The position numbers and the translations under genes were made by a program. A stretch of 64,000 bases of DNA from NCBI GenBank assembly GCA_965153355.1, contig OZ231126.1:13206001-13270000 (forward strand). The letters run 5' to 3'. The DNA is from Flaccisagitta enflata. Its lineage: Eukaryota > Chaetognatha > Sagittoidea > Aphragmophora. Positions 39,757 through 49,969 of this stretch are shown in pieces. The notes under the pieces were generated by a model. The model was not told where the DNA came from and did no database searches. It saw nothing but the letters and a program-made list of their open reading frames with translations. Every line of letters begins with the position of its first letter. Within the stretch, counting starts at the first letter, position 1.

Positions 39757-39970
39757 GGGCAGCGGCCTCAAAGGGCCGATGTCCTGTAGGACACAGGGGG
39801 GAATTTCTAACCGTCCGTCCGTCCTTCTGTCCGTCTCCCCTCCCCTGTTGACCATCGGGGCCTCAAATCAGCATTCTCAGGCCTAATTTAGGGCCTATAA
39901 GCCCTTAAATCAGCCCTCCAGGCCACAAATCAGCTCTTCATTGCGCCCATATTCCTCCGAGTGGCGGTGC
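39757..39970 (+). mobile_element. Family G 5' fragment
   Basis: After CTTTTT: GGGCAGCGGCCTCAAAGGGC, CGATGTCCTGTAGGACACAG, (CCGTCCGT), CTCCCCTC and three minisatellite units, then it stops. The inverted head and GGGTACCGC tail are missing. Confidence 0.75.
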
Positions 39971-40225
39971 TACCCGCTACGCCATTAAGAGTACGCCTAC
40001 CAATTAATTTCAAATGGTTGTCATATCTTAATTGCAAAAAATTTCCTACTCTTGATTTCATATTCTCTATTTCTGAAAGACATAATTTCGCTTAAAATCG
40101 CTTAAACGTTGTTAAATGAATAAAAAAAATCTGTTTGAAATACCCTGTCTTCAAGAGCAACAACTAGCAAAAGAATCATTGTGTCAAACTATTTAAGGTA
40201 TGTTTTGAATTTCGGGTTTGTACTA

Positions 40226-41652
40226 CATTACGATGGCACGGCGTCCAGGAACAAACCATAGGTCGAAAAAAATGGTCAAGACTCCTGACCTGGGAAAAAG
40301 TCTTTTTTGATGCATTAGCTATCAAATTATGGCAAAAATAAAAAAATCGGCTTGGAAATATAAAATTCAAAGCTTAAAGATAGCAAAAATGAAGTATTTT
40401 TATATATCTTTCATATCAGAAATTAGGATTGTAGCTTCAGGCTGTTTAAAAAATATCTGAGAAGTGTGGCAATTGTTGCTGTAATAATGTTTTACTTATT
40501 TGGTAAGTATGGAGGGTTATTTTATGAATAAAAACTGAAAAAACTATCAAAACTATCAAATTGATTTTTTTTCAGCCTATTTTCATAATTACTTCTTTAA
40601 AATTCTTGAAGACTATGAAAAGTGTATAAATATTGTTGAGATACACATGCTGGAATATAATCCAGCTAGTTTTAAGAAATATTTGATAGATTAGAGCTTA
40701 GAAATAGCAAAAAATAATAAAAAATAGTCATTTTACAACAGTTTTTGGCATTTTTTTGTTTTGATTATTGGAAAATCACTCTAAACAAACTGAAGTAGGT
40801 AAAAGCATTAGTGCAACCACTGTAGCCAGACTTTTCATACATTTCTTCATACTTTTAGAAGCTATGAATACAATTTTTAATCTAAAATATGCTTAAAAAT
40901 ACCTTTTTTGGCTATTATTTGACCATCAATTCTATATTTCTAAGCAGATTTTTTTATTCTTACCATTAATTTGTAGCTAATGCATCAAAAAAGACATTTC
41001 CCCAGGTCAGGAGTCTTGACCATTTTTTTAGACCTAGGGTTTGTTCCTGGATGCCGTGATGGGAGCAAAGACGACCTAGACTAGAGGATAGATTTTAGGT
41101 ATCTTAATTTTATTTGATGTATAAAAAGATTTAAGATCTATACTAGCTAAAGGTTACTCTATTGCTTGAATATATTGGCTTCTCTCATTCTTCAACTTGT
41201 GACTTGACTTTGTCAGGACTTTATTTTTCAATGTTCTAACCTGGCTCATCAGATTGGGCAGAAAATTTTATATAATTAAAAAAAAAAATCAGCCCAATCG
41301 GACCATTTTTTTAGGTTTTATGCCTGTTTAAAGTTTTGCCCAGATATTAATTTATATAATTATTCTTTTTGGAAAATAACTATAAACCTGTGAAAATAGT
41401 CCGATTGAACTGATTTTTTTTTTCAAAATCATATAAAACTTTTAGCCCAATCTGATGGGCTAGGTTAGAACTTTGAAAAATGAAGTTCTGATGAGGTCAA
41501 GTCACAAGTTCAAGAATGAGAAAAGCTAATATATTCTTGCAATTGAGCAACCTTTTATTAACACAGATCTCAATTTCTTAAAAAAATCAACTGAAATTAA
41601 GATACTTAAAATCGATCCTCCAGTCTAGGTCGTTTTTGCTCCCATCGTACTG
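40226..41652. mobile_element. Foldback TA-flanked element, second level
   Basis: Ends CATTACGATGG and CCATCGTACTG are flanked by TA (40,224-40,225; 41,653-41,654). The right arm continues GAGCAAAAACGACCTAGACT, matched by its inverse after the nested element. Long arms (about 41,064-41,330 against 41,360-41,640) make it almost fully palindromic. Its left terminal repeat is split by the 40,237-41,058 element. Confidence 0.8.
40237..41058. mobile_element. Third-level element with CACGGC ends and 4-bp duplication
   Basis: Terminal repeats CACGGCGTCCAGGAACAAAC / CACGGCATCCAGGAACAAAC extend about 90 bp as inverted arms. ATGG flanks both sides (40,233-40,236; 41,059-41,062). CAC ends with a 4-bp duplication are compatible with Chapaev-type elements. 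No transposase seen. Confidence 0.82.
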
Positions 41653-42253
41653 TATCTATTAGCATATTACCTGCAATTTCATCAAAATATTGGGATTTTA
41701 ATTTGGAATGAAGGAGTTTAGCCTCTTTGATCTTGTATGAATAGAGAAAATATTGATAAAAAATGTTCAAACTGATCCCAATGAAGGTTCTTTTGCTTAC
41801 AAATTTGTTTTTTTGTCAAATGATGTATGATTTTAAGAAATTCCTAACATAAAAGACAAATTCTTAACATGAAAAGTTATTTGACTGTGGAACATGTGAA
41901 AGCCATGAAAAAACATAATGAATTTTGTTCTTTTTGCTGTTTTCTTTTTTTTTTCTTTTTTTTTGATCTAGCATAATTCCCTGCAAAAGATCTTTAATTT
42001 GAGTTTAGAAATTACATAAGATTAAAGTGGAAGACCTCCATTCAGCACTGAAATGAAAAGATGTCAAGCAAGATAAGGATTTTTACTTGCAAATGGCATA
42101 GAAGCTAAACTATTTGACTATAAGTGTTGAAATTTTGCATGAAATAACCGCAGGTAACATACTATTAGATAGCACAAATCCGAATGAACAGATGTGAATA
42201 GTTTTCATACAATAAAACATTTGCTGGTTGCAGTTGCTTCTGAAGACAGGGTA

Positions 42254-43446
42254 TGTTTTCTTAGGGTCTGAACATAATTCGTATAGTTGACCCGCCTTTT
42301 ACCAAAATGAGCCTGGTTCTCTGACATTCCTTGCTAACACCCTCGCTCTCCCCCACTACAATCTACCTTTTCTTCCTTCTCGATCTCCCCTTCCACCACT
42401 CCGACAATCCCTACTTCCCCCGCAGTCTCCCACCCATCCCACCCTTCTTTCAGAAAACCCTTCACCAATCCCCACACAAAACGACTAAATATTTCCGTTT
42501 GTATGCCTTTTCCAGCCTTTGCTCCTCTTCCTCTTCACCCTCTAATTGACAGTCATGAGTCCCTTGCTCTTCTATTTTTTCCCTCCCTTCTCTCTCTTCC
42601 TCTTCCGCTTCCTCCTCATCACTCCTATCAATTTCCATTTTGCTCTTCCTTATCGTAGAATCCTTTACAGAGATTCCCTTCCGTTTACGCGTTTCTCTCC
42701 CCCTCCTCTTCTTTCACTACTTCTTCTTCCTCTTCTTCTTCCTCCTCTTTCTCCTCCTCCTCTTCCTCCTTTTCCTCTGCCTCCTCCTCCGCTCTTCCCA
42801 TTTCCCGACATTTTTTTTTGCCTTTTAGCAATCTCGAATTTTCCCCCGTTTGTGAATCTTTACCGCTTTGAGAAGGCACCAACACAAAGTTCACAAATGA
42901 ACAGAGAATCAACTAAAAAAAACAATAGAGATCTTACATTAACAAAAAACAACATTTTAATAACACTTCAAAATCATCCAAAATTTTGAAATATATTTTA
43001 AAACACAACGCAATAAACCTTTTTTTGATTCCTCAATTCACCTGTTTCTCCACAAAGAAACCATTTCGAATGAAAGGTTTTTTTTTTCGTCGTATCTCTC
43101 TCTCTCTCTCGCTCACTCAAGGAATCAACATCGCGATTAACTAACTCAGTCTTCCACTCATTTATTCTCACCAGCTAACGGATTTTCTGAGGTACTGGCG
43201 CACTTTGGACCTAGAAGAAAGTGCAAGGATTAAGTCAAATCATTGAATCGTTTCATCGGTTTCTCTTCATTCACAATTTGTGGGTAGTTTTAAGCGTCAT
43301 GCTTTAGGAAAATTATAATAAAGAATTAAAGATGAATAAAAAAACTCTCGCCCCGCAAACGATAATGAAATGATTAACGCCTAAACGGTGTTCAACCACA
43401 ACATCTTTTTTCTTCTTTTTCCTTGCTTATCGGATTTGATTCTTAA
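42254..43446 (+). other. Pyrimidine-rich and AT-rich flank, no supported gene
   Basis: C/T-rich 42.33-42.83 kb (open frames rich in Pro, Leu, Phe are compositional), then AT-rich sequence with a short CT array at 43,096 leading to the start codon at 43,447. Promoter signals cannot be pinned down by eye. Confidence 0.45.
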
Positions 43447-44349
43447 ATGAAAAACGATAACAATAAAAAACAACGACAACAACATCAAAAGATGGAGTCT
43501 TCTTCTTCGCGTTCGACATCAACGGCAAATTCCGGCGCCATTTCGGGCGTCACTTCCGGCCCCACTTCCGGTTCCGGTCTCCGGCGTCCGGCGCCTTCGC
43601 CGCTGCCGACTTTCGCCGCTCAAAAATCAGCCAAAATCGCCGCCGGAAATACATCAACGTCAACATCAACGTCGACGTCAACGACAACGTGCAAATCGAT
43701 GTCTTCAATTCGGAACAACAAATCAGCGTCGACATCCCCCGAGTCGAAATCGCGAAGGACTCCGCCGCCGACGAAAATGATGCCGACGCAGATGCCGACG
43801 CCGACGACGCCGCCGCCGACACAAATCGACGCCGTTTCGCCTCCGATGCCAGAGTCGCCGAGATCATCTCCTTCTCCTCCTCCTCTTCCGCCTTCATGCT
43901 CGTCTGGAAATTACTCGTCCAAGCCGACAACGACTGTTTCCTCTCTTTCTTCTTCTTCTTCTTCATCTTCTTCATCGATGACAAGTTCCACTCTTTCCTC
44001 GGCATCATCCTCATCATCCACAACTCCCCTCGCCGCTAAATCCTCACCTCTTTCCTCCACTTCCTTCGGTATTTCCGGTCACCCTAAAAGGCGTCTTTCA
44101 CACGCCACTGTCATGTCGGCGCCGATCGCGTCCCGACCGAGGACCATCTCGCCAACTAACTTTGGCGGCGCCACCCCTGGCGCCAACGGAGCCGGCTACC
44201 CCATCAACAAACAAACCAACAGATACAATAATAATCACAACAATATTCACGATAGTAAAAACAGTAACGACGTTGTAGGAAATAACGCGGTGAATCATAA
44301 CAACAATGTCAACGCCGCTGATATTGACAGTTACTGCGCGCAATATCAA
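43447..44349 (+). CDS. Candidate first coding exon, Ser/Thr/Pro-rich disordered protein
   Basis: An in-frame TAA lies immediately before the ATG. The 301-codon frame begins MKNDNNKKQRQQHQKMESSS (a second Met at codon 16 is an alternative start). It continues with Ser/Thr/Pro-rich low-complexity blocks, then HPKRRLSHATVMSAPIASRP, an Asn-rich stretch and DIDSYCAQYQ before the donor GTATGC at 44,350. RRLS is a PKA-type phosphorylation motif. CpG-rich codons and the loss of protein-like sequence after the donor support an exon. A (CT)n array follows directly in the intron. No domain recognised; a signalling or cytoskeletal scaffold would be only a guess. Confidence 0.5.
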
Positions 44350-44365
44350 GTATGCACTCTCTGTC

Positions 44366-44474
<109 letters not shown>

Positions 44475-44704
44475 TGGCAATATGTTAGGTCCCTCGTGCG
44501 TCGTCTGGCTGAGGCAAAGGCGGTTTTCGACACGAAGACAATTATCGTCATTTGGTCACATAAGATAACAACAGAAAGAAAAAAAGGATGAAGAAAATGA
44601 AATGGAGGAACGAGGTAAAAGGTAGTGAGTTACTTTACCAGCAAAAACAACTATGATTCATTGATAACAAGGAAAAATCCACAAGCCACCTTCACCATCA
44701 CTGG

Positions 44705-44768
44705 CAACAACAGCAACAACACCAACAACACCAACACTAACACCAACATCAACACTAACATTACCAAT

Positions 44769-44848
<80 letters not shown>

Positions 44849-44864
44849 AATAAACAACAATATC

Positions 44865-44955
<91 letters not shown>

Positions 44956-45018
44956 TAAACGACCATATCAACATCAACAACAACAACAACAAAAACAACA
45001 ACAACAACCACAACATCC

Positions 45019-45112
<94 letters not shown>

Positions 45113-45113
45113 C
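44705..45113 (+). repeat. (CAA)n microsatellite, ~400 bp
   Basis: CAA array with ATC, ATA and ACC interruptions. Poly-Asn, poly-Gln, poly-Val and poly-Leu frames are artefacts. Confidence 0.95.
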
Positions 45114-45252
45114 CCTTCAACGATTTAATCATCATCGATTCTAACCACCAACTTCCGCATGAGGAAGCTTTTTGGTCTCAGGAGGCCACATAAGCTAATT
45201 TTTATGTCTTAAGGCCGTTTGTTCGGTCCTGCTGAGCTGCAACATGTCACGC

Positions 45253-45255
<3 letters not shown>

Positions 45256-45322
<67 letters not shown>

Positions 45323-45411
45323 CGATATGCTTTGCGTTGCCCTCCGCATCATAACCGTTCAACCCCCCACCAGTCTTTCACGGCTTCCAAAAACCCCCAG
45401 GGGGTTTCCAC

Positions 45412-45458
<47 letters not shown>
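45256..45458 (+). repeat. (CT)n (45,256-45,318) and (GA)n (45,415-45,458)
   Basis: Complementary arrays about 100 bp apart, able to pair as a hairpin. Confidence 0.9.
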
Positions 45459-45459
<1 letters not shown>

Positions 45460-45553
45460 GGCCTTGAGGGGCAGGAGGCAATGCTGCCGCAACGGAGGAT
45501 CGCGGCCACAGAGGCTGCTCTTTAGCCCTCAGGGGGGGCTTTTCCCAACCAAG

Positions 45554-45670
45554 ACAGCAAAGAATTTTGATAGCCGTAATGAAGGGACAACTGGTTATGC
45601 ATATACTATGGACGGATTTTCAATGGGAACGACCAAAATGGGATATTCCACTGTGGGGTCGAATTTTTAG
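45554..45670 (+). CDS. Candidate terminal exon
   Basis: After GGCTTTTCCCAACCAAG the frame reads TAKNFDSRNEGTTGYAYTMD and GFSMGTTKMGYSTVGSNF, then TAG: 38 codons in phase 0. That phase is compatible with the exon ending at 44,349, so the two may belong to one gene. It lies just outside the visible start of copy B, so no second copy is available for comparison. Gly/Thr/Tyr-rich; no family recognised. Confidence 0.35.
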   Translation, partial: TAKNFDSRNEGTTGYAYTMDGFSMGTTKMGYSTVGSNF

Positions 45671-45730
45671 AAACTGAGACGCATCTCTATGTGTTGCCTT
45701 GCAAAACGTGGAGAAAACTTCCATAGGATT

Positions 45731-46014
45731 ACACAGACCACCAAATTCCACCCTGATGGGAAATAAGCCCCTAACGACACTTTATCCCGCTCAAGCCACC
45801 TACACAGACCACCAAATTCCACCCTGATGGGAAATAAGCCCCTAACGACACTTTATCCCGCTCAAGCCACCTACACAGACCACCAAATTCCACCCTGATG
45901 GGAAATAAGCCCCTAACGACACTTTATCCCGCTTAAGCCACCTACACAGACCACCAAATTCCACCCTGATGGGAAATAAGCCCCTAATGACACTTTATCC
46001 CGCTCAAGCCACCT
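45731..46014 (+). repeat. Four exact-length tandem copies of a 71-bp unit
   Basis: Units start at 45,731, 45,802, 45,873 and 45,944 (ACACAGACCACCAAATTCCA...AAGCCACCT) and differ by only one or two bases. Copy A has none of it: GGATTA joins TAAGAGGATC directly. The array is therefore a recent, private insertion or amplification. Confidence 0.95.
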
Positions 46015-46382
46015 ATATTACAAGAGGACCATATGCTCACTTATACAAAAATCTGAAGTTTACTATAACTATCCACTAATCGATACAAGCTTGTAATAAC
46101 ATGTAAGAAGTAAGACCAGTCTCGGACACTGAATTACAATCAACGAAACCATCATCTCGTCTAGAAATAGAATGATCGAAATCAGGCCCCATTTTTTCCA
46201 TTTTCAACCCACAGTAAAGAATCTAAGATTTTTATGTCTTTTGTTTCTGATTCATGGCCAAAACATTTTGAAAGAAAATACCATCAAATTGGATTTCACG
46301 GTGAAGAGAGATGGGTGACAAAGTGTCATCGTCGTCGTCGTTGTCATCGTCGTCATCGTTGTCATCTTCATCACCATCGTCA

Positions 46383-46384
46383 CG

Positions 46385-46472
<88 letters not shown>

Positions 46473-46493
46473 CATTGTTGCTGTTGTTGTTGC

Positions 46494-46591
<98 letters not shown>

Positions 46592-46795
46592 CCGTTTGTC
46601 GTTGTTAGTAGTCCTTGCGTCTTTCTTTGATGTTATCGCAGGTGAATTTCCCATCGGCTGTCCTCGTCAAACAATGACCCAATTTCTCGATGTGATGAAT
46701 TTCGGCCAAATCTTCCATTCGGGCTCCAATACCTGGACAATGAATCGAAGACACGAACGAATGAAGCTAACGTATTTTGGTCCCTTATTGCCATG

Positions 46796-46849
<54 letters not shown>

Positions 46850-46851
46850 GC

Positions 46852-46885
<34 letters not shown>

Positions 46886-46918
46886 GCAACAACAACAACA
46901 ACAACAACAACAACAACT
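46383..46918 (+). repeat. (GTT)n (46,383-46,590) and complementary (CAA)n (46,795-46,918)
   Basis: The GTT array matches A at 427-617. The CAA array has grown here to about 120 bp; in A the same point has only a few CAA units (825-852). The two arrays are 205 bp apart, complementary, and could pair as a hairpin. Confidence 0.95.
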
Positions 46919-46921
46919 AAC

Positions 46922-47210
46922 CTTCGTGATCGTATTCTTCGTCTTCCGGCGCTGTGATTGGCGGTTCCGTCCACCAATGAAAACCCTCCGTTTTTTCACT
47001 CCCGATTTTAGCGCTTCCTTTTACTTCCTCACTTCCTCCGCCATTCGTGTATTTTGCTGCGCCATTCCTGACGTCGTTCCCGGCTTTCCCCGCGCCCATT
47101 TTGGCGTTGTTTCCGGTTTTGACGTTGGATTTGACGTTGGCGCCACCAGATTGGGCGTCACTTTTGACGCTGCCGTCGCTGTTAAGGTCGGTCTGGACGG
47201 CGCCGATCGA
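46922..47210 (-). CDS. Candidate internal exon, copy B
   Basis: Counterpart of 855-1,143 with the same length (289) and an open frame ending PEDEEYDHEG. The donor here is AAG/GTTAGT, close to consensus, and the downstream putative intron begins directly with the expanded TTG repeat. Six of eight differences from copy A change the protein. Confidence 0.35.
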
Positions 47211-47787
47211 CTGATTGGGTTTGGGTTCGATTCGACAACAATGATTGAGTTAATTTTTTTACGTTCGAGACTGACTGACTGATCAACTGAGTGTGTTGGG
47301 GCTGGACATCAATGTTAGAATTTATTCATGATGTGCTAGAGTTGGATATGTGCCCACCTTTTGCGATTGGTCTGACAAATGTAAGGTTTACACAAGTAAC
47401 AATAGTAACCATACACTACATGCATTCTAAGTGCCAACTGCCACACAAACTTTGAATACATGCATGAAAATTGAACGCTTTTTGCGATCGGTAAGACTAA
47501 CGTAATGTTTACACAAATAAGAACACTTGCATTCGAAATGCCAACTGCCAACCTCTTGCGATTTATAAGGCGAACGATGGGTTAAGACAAACGAACAATG
47601 TATGCCTGCAAAGCATAAACCTTTTACAATCGGTGTGGCAATATGTTGTAACATGCCAAGCACTAACCTTTTGCGACTTGTAAGGCGATGGTACCGCTTT
47701 GGGCAATTTGTCTGTGAGATTTCTTCCGTTTGGACGACCCAAATTGTCGAAAGTCAAAATCGGAAAAGCAGACTTCGGACCGATGAT

Positions 47788-48257
47788 TGGGCACACTTGA
47801 CAAATGCCTACGAAGAAGAAGACAATGAGGGGGGTGGGCGGGGGGGGGGGGTGATTGGACACACTTGACAAATGCCTACGAAGAAGAAGACAATGAGGGG
47901 GGTGGGGGGATGATCGGAAACGCTTGACAAATGCCTATGAAGAAGAAGATATTGAGGGGGTGGGGGGATGATCGGTCACACTTGAACAATGCTTTCAATG
48001 AAAAAGAAAAAGACAATGAGGGGAGTGGGTGATAATAGGACACACTTGACAAATGTCCACGAAGAAGAAGACATTGAGGGGGGTGGGGGGGGGGTGATTG
48101 GACACACTTGACAAATGCCTATGAAGAAGAAGACATTGAGGGGGGTGGGGGGATAATCGGACACGCTTGACAAATGCCTATGAAGAAGAAGACATTGAGG
48201 GGGGTGGGGGGATGACTGCACACACTTGACAAATTCCTTCAATGAGAGGGGGGGGGT
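47788..48257 (+). repeat. G-rich minisatellite, ~62-bp unit, about 8 units
   Basis: Same unit as 1,497-1,850, with about two more units. The order of variant units shows internal duplication of the TGATCGG type. Confidence 0.85.
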
Positions 48258-48339
48258 GAACAATAAGTAGGTGAGGAGGATTGTTGGAGGTGAGGGTCGG
48301 CGGAGGATTGGTGGAGATGAGGATCGGGGGTGGCCGGTG

Positions 48340-49059
48340 CTGAGGCGGATCAACAATGCGCGGGGCCCTAGGCTTGGCTAGGGCGCGGGGCCCCCCTTCC
48401 CCCCATCTGCCTCTTCCCTATCAGCCTGAGGCAGATCAACACAGTGCAAGGCTTAAGGATTGACTCAAAGGTGGACTTTCCATCTCTTTTTTAGATCCCC
48501 TGGTGTCTTATATATCATTTTCCTTTTTTTACAGTTACATTTGTCATACATCATTCAATGTTTCTGTTTGTTGATTTAAAGTTTTTAATTATTCTTTCAC
48601 TGACTAAATATGAAGCATAAAACAAATTACAACATTTACTTTTAATCAAACTGAAAAAAAATAAAAAAAGAAATTTTCTAGCTTTAAAAATTCAAAAATT
48701 ATTTTCAAAGCTAATAATGCCATTTATGCCATTTTTTTTCTCTTAAAAGTACAAGATATTTGTTAATGATCTTTAATATGTTTCTGTTTACCATCTCATG
48801 CAGATCACAATTCTTATTGATCTTTTTTTTGTTCTTTTATTCTTTTTTTCTTTTCATTTTTTTTTTCTTCTACTCTTGCTTCCTTCTTTTTTTCATTTGT
48901 CATTTTTCTTTATTCTTTTCTTTAGTTAGTGTCTTTTCTTTTTTTCTCTTTGTTTCTTTTTTTTTTTTTTCATTTTTTTTTTTTGGCAGGCGCGGGGCCC
49001 CCCTGAGGTGCGGGGCCCTAGGCTTAAGCCTATTAAGCCTATTGGGTGATCCGCCTCAG
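48340..49059. mobile_element. hAT-like non-autonomous element, 720 bp, copy B only
   Basis: Terminal inverted repeats CTGAGGCGGATCA, flanked by a perfect 8-bp duplication GGCCGGTG (48,332-48,339; 49,060-49,067). Copy A has the single empty target at 1,889-1,896. GGGGCCCTAGGC blocks lie inside each end, an internal copy of the terminus (CTGAGGCAGATCAACA) sits at about 48,426, and the middle is T-rich without a transposase. Confidence 0.92.
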
Positions 49060-49368
49060 GGCCGGTGGGTGGGTTAGAGTCGTGTGCACTCGTTCTGCGC
49101 GCGAAAAAGCGAAATCACCTGGTCACCTGCTTCGTTCATTCACACACATACCGCTCATTCCGCTCACTCGATCCACTGCGCTCCACTTTACTAAGCTTGC
49201 TTCGTTCGCTCATTCAGTTCATGGGTTCGCTCTCTCACTTCACTGTAATCTTGATAAACGGGAATGAAACTGTTGTCGTCACTAAAGACACGCCCCTTAT
49301 CTTGGGTACTGTTTTCGAATTCGGTGATGTCTTTTGTCTTACGGATTTTCTAAGCGGGTTTTTTATTT

Positions 49369-49441
49369 AGGGGTAGGGTTAGGGTTGGGGGTGGTTTTAG
49401 GGTTAGGGTTAGGGTTAGGGCTAGCGTTAGGGCTAGGTTGG
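49369..49441 (+). repeat. Interstitial TTAGGG-like repeat, copy B
   Basis: Same sequence as 2,198-2,272, including the variant units, so it was present before the copies diverged. Confidence 0.75.
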
Positions 49442-49969
49442 CTGGGTTTTATACATTTCAACCCGAATATACTCGATTTAAAGCTTCGCCCAAGCGGGAA
49501 AACCCGAAAGAAACAAAAGATCTGTATCGTCTTAGAATTTTTTTCCTTATCTTGTCTTGCCTCTAAGGGTATGGTTTTTTTAATCAATATTGCTAGTGTC
49601 AGTACTTCCACCAGTTCATTAGTAATCTTTGATTGTTACCTTTGTAAGATATTTAGTGTATACTTTATGGTATAGTATTGCCCACCCTATGCTAACGAGG
49701 TATGCAGTCAAGCGGAAAGTTTTGTAAGGTAAGCTCTTTTATTGATTAGTAAAGGATAGTTGTGAGCAATCCGGAGTAAACACCATTGAAAGCTTGCAAG
49801 GCTTTCATCCTTTGTTAATTGGAGAATTCTGGCCTCCCTTTATAAGGGCAATGTTGTTTCAACTTTCATGAGTTCACTCGTATTGTGCCCCTGTATCCTA
49901 CATTGACTTCGATCATTCAACGAGCTCACTTTCACTTGTTAAGGTGCCCTCTCACATCTTAACTTCATC

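Larger units (their letters stand above)
40143..42251. mobile_element. TA-flanked element with terminal repeats CCCTGTCTTC, outer shell of a three-level nest
   Basis: Left CCCTGTCTTCAAGAGCAAC and right end GTTGC..TTCTGAAGACAGGG are inverted copies flanked by TA (40,141-40,142; 42,252-42,253), as in the Tc1/mariner group. Internally it is AT-rich without an intact transposase. It contains the element at 40,226-41,652. Confidence 0.8.
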
